From an uncultured Caulobacteraceae bacterium (lineage in GTDB: Bacteria > Pseudomonadota > Alphaproteobacteria > Caulobacterales > Caulobacteraceae), in the NCBI GenBank assembly GCA_903872075.1, contig CAIQJF010000083.1, positions 115,642 to 179,641 on the forward strand: 64,000 bases of DNA, given 5' to 3'. A model generated the notes under the pieces. It was not told where the DNA came from. It did not search any database and was given only the letters and a program-made list of their open reading frames with translations. A program made the translations under genes and the position numbers. Of this stretch, positions 63,354 to 64,000 are shown one piece after another. Position 1 is the first letter of the stretch, and each line of letters begins with the position of its first letter.

Positions 63354-64000
63354 TGAATCGCCCTCTGTCACGGGTCTGCGCTACAAACCCGATGTACGAC
63401 ACATGAATAATGAGTTTCTCATTCCGCGCGAACAAGACCGAAAATGGTTGTGGGTCCTGCGCCGAAAATTTTGATCCCCTAACACTTTCGGATTGATCTG
63501 GTGAGAAGACAGCGGCGAACGGATTTGCCGGCGTGGGTGATCGCCACATAGCCAGCCTCTGGCGGCGACCTGGTCACTGAAAAAATTGGCGCGCCATTGA
63601 GAATGAAACTTCGAACATTTATCTCATTGAAATCATGAATAAATTATGACAGCAGCGCCTATTGATTGTGATTGCACGGGACAACGCTGAAAGCGGGCGA
63701 GGTGTGAAGCCCTATCAATGAAAAGTCGGCATTCTCCGCCTTGAATTGGCGATGACCGCCTCGTTGGGTTTCGCCTACCGAAGGGAACCTCGGTAAGCCA
63801 AGATTGCAGGCTTACACTAGGTGAAAAAATCACAGGGGGGTGGAGTAGGGGCGTTTTCGGCAACCGCCCTGGCGGCGTCCCGATGGACCGCGATTTCCGA
63901 AAGCCTGAGGTCGGGCTCCTGTCTGTCTGGGCGACTTCAGCCTCTATCTCGGTAGACTTGCCGAAGGGTCCCGATGCGGCGCATATCGATAAGAGGCAGC
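63354..64000. other. Terminal intergenic region without a convincing gene
   Basis: About 650 bp, AT-richer than the rest, especially 63560-63720. No reading frame with family features was found. A 7-bp inverted repeat (gtaagcc / ggcttac) lies at 63793-63815. It probably holds promoter sequences for genes beyond the window. Confidence 0.45.

Noticed and set aside
63633..63863. Minus-strand frame open to the right edge of the window
   Set aside because: Residue make-up is random-like and no domain is recognisable; treated as non-coding.

Overview
The window is chromosomal DNA of a high-G+C alphaproteobacterium. The best match in style is a free-living, catabolically versatile member of the Caulobacterales such as Phenylobacterium. 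That placement is inference from: the helicase / S4 protein / seven-iron ferredoxin / CarD block at the left end; a PEPxxW-type C-terminal sorting signal; the density of FAD, SDR, GST, LLM and thiolase enzymes; and short GC-rich intergenic hairpins. No plasmid, phage, transposase, integrase or CRISPR genes were seen.

Left part (0-28 kb) is mostly housekeeping, stress and metabolism. It holds a 5'-truncated RNA helicase, an S4 protein, FdxA, CarD, DctA, tRNA-Arg(CCT), the ergothioneine pair EgtD/EgtB, a decayed enoyl-CoA hydratase, MsrA, and a multicopper oxidase / c-type cytochrome / cytochrome b561 row. These are followed by a dipeptidyl peptidase, an unrecognised membrane protein, a HupE-like / DUF3604 / peptidyl-prolyl isomerase module, a PhyH dioxygenase, a secreted S53 peptidase, the agmatine-to-putrescine genes AguA/AguB, ThiE, SuhB, and an SdpR/SdpI-like pair with a perfect operator.

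Middle part (28-46 kb) is a dense catabolic region. A five-gene minus-strand operon (HpcH/HpaI aldolase, 2-hydroxyacid dehydrogenase, TPP enzyme, phosphotriesterase-like hydrolase, NIPSNAP) diverges from an RraA-like aldolase, an LDH2 oxidoreductase and an amidase. It is followed by an HSDL2-like SDR diverging from a translationally coupled LLM oxidoreductase / alpha-beta hydrolase / GNAT / aldo-keto reductase operon. Then come thiolase, NTF2-like, SDR, FAH-family and SDR genes. The substrate cannot be read from sequence. A 29-bp element shared by two divergent promoters, with its core also in a third, suggests a common regulator encoded elsewhere.

Right part (46-64 kb) has an acyltransferase, a class II Fic protein with twin palindromic operators, a GST, an MFS transporter, a hydrolase diverging from a Baeyer-Villiger-type monooxygenase, and a PEP-CTERM protein. 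Next are a MerR-like regulator fused by overlap to a VIT/vWA protein, a remnant of the VIT protein's 3' end, a small DUF4258-like gene, and a large palindromic repeat. The window ends with a slightly less GC-rich Rieske oxygenase / SnoaL / cupin group, an HPP protein, an Old Yellow Enzyme, a 37-residue peptide gene and about 650 bp with no convincing gene.
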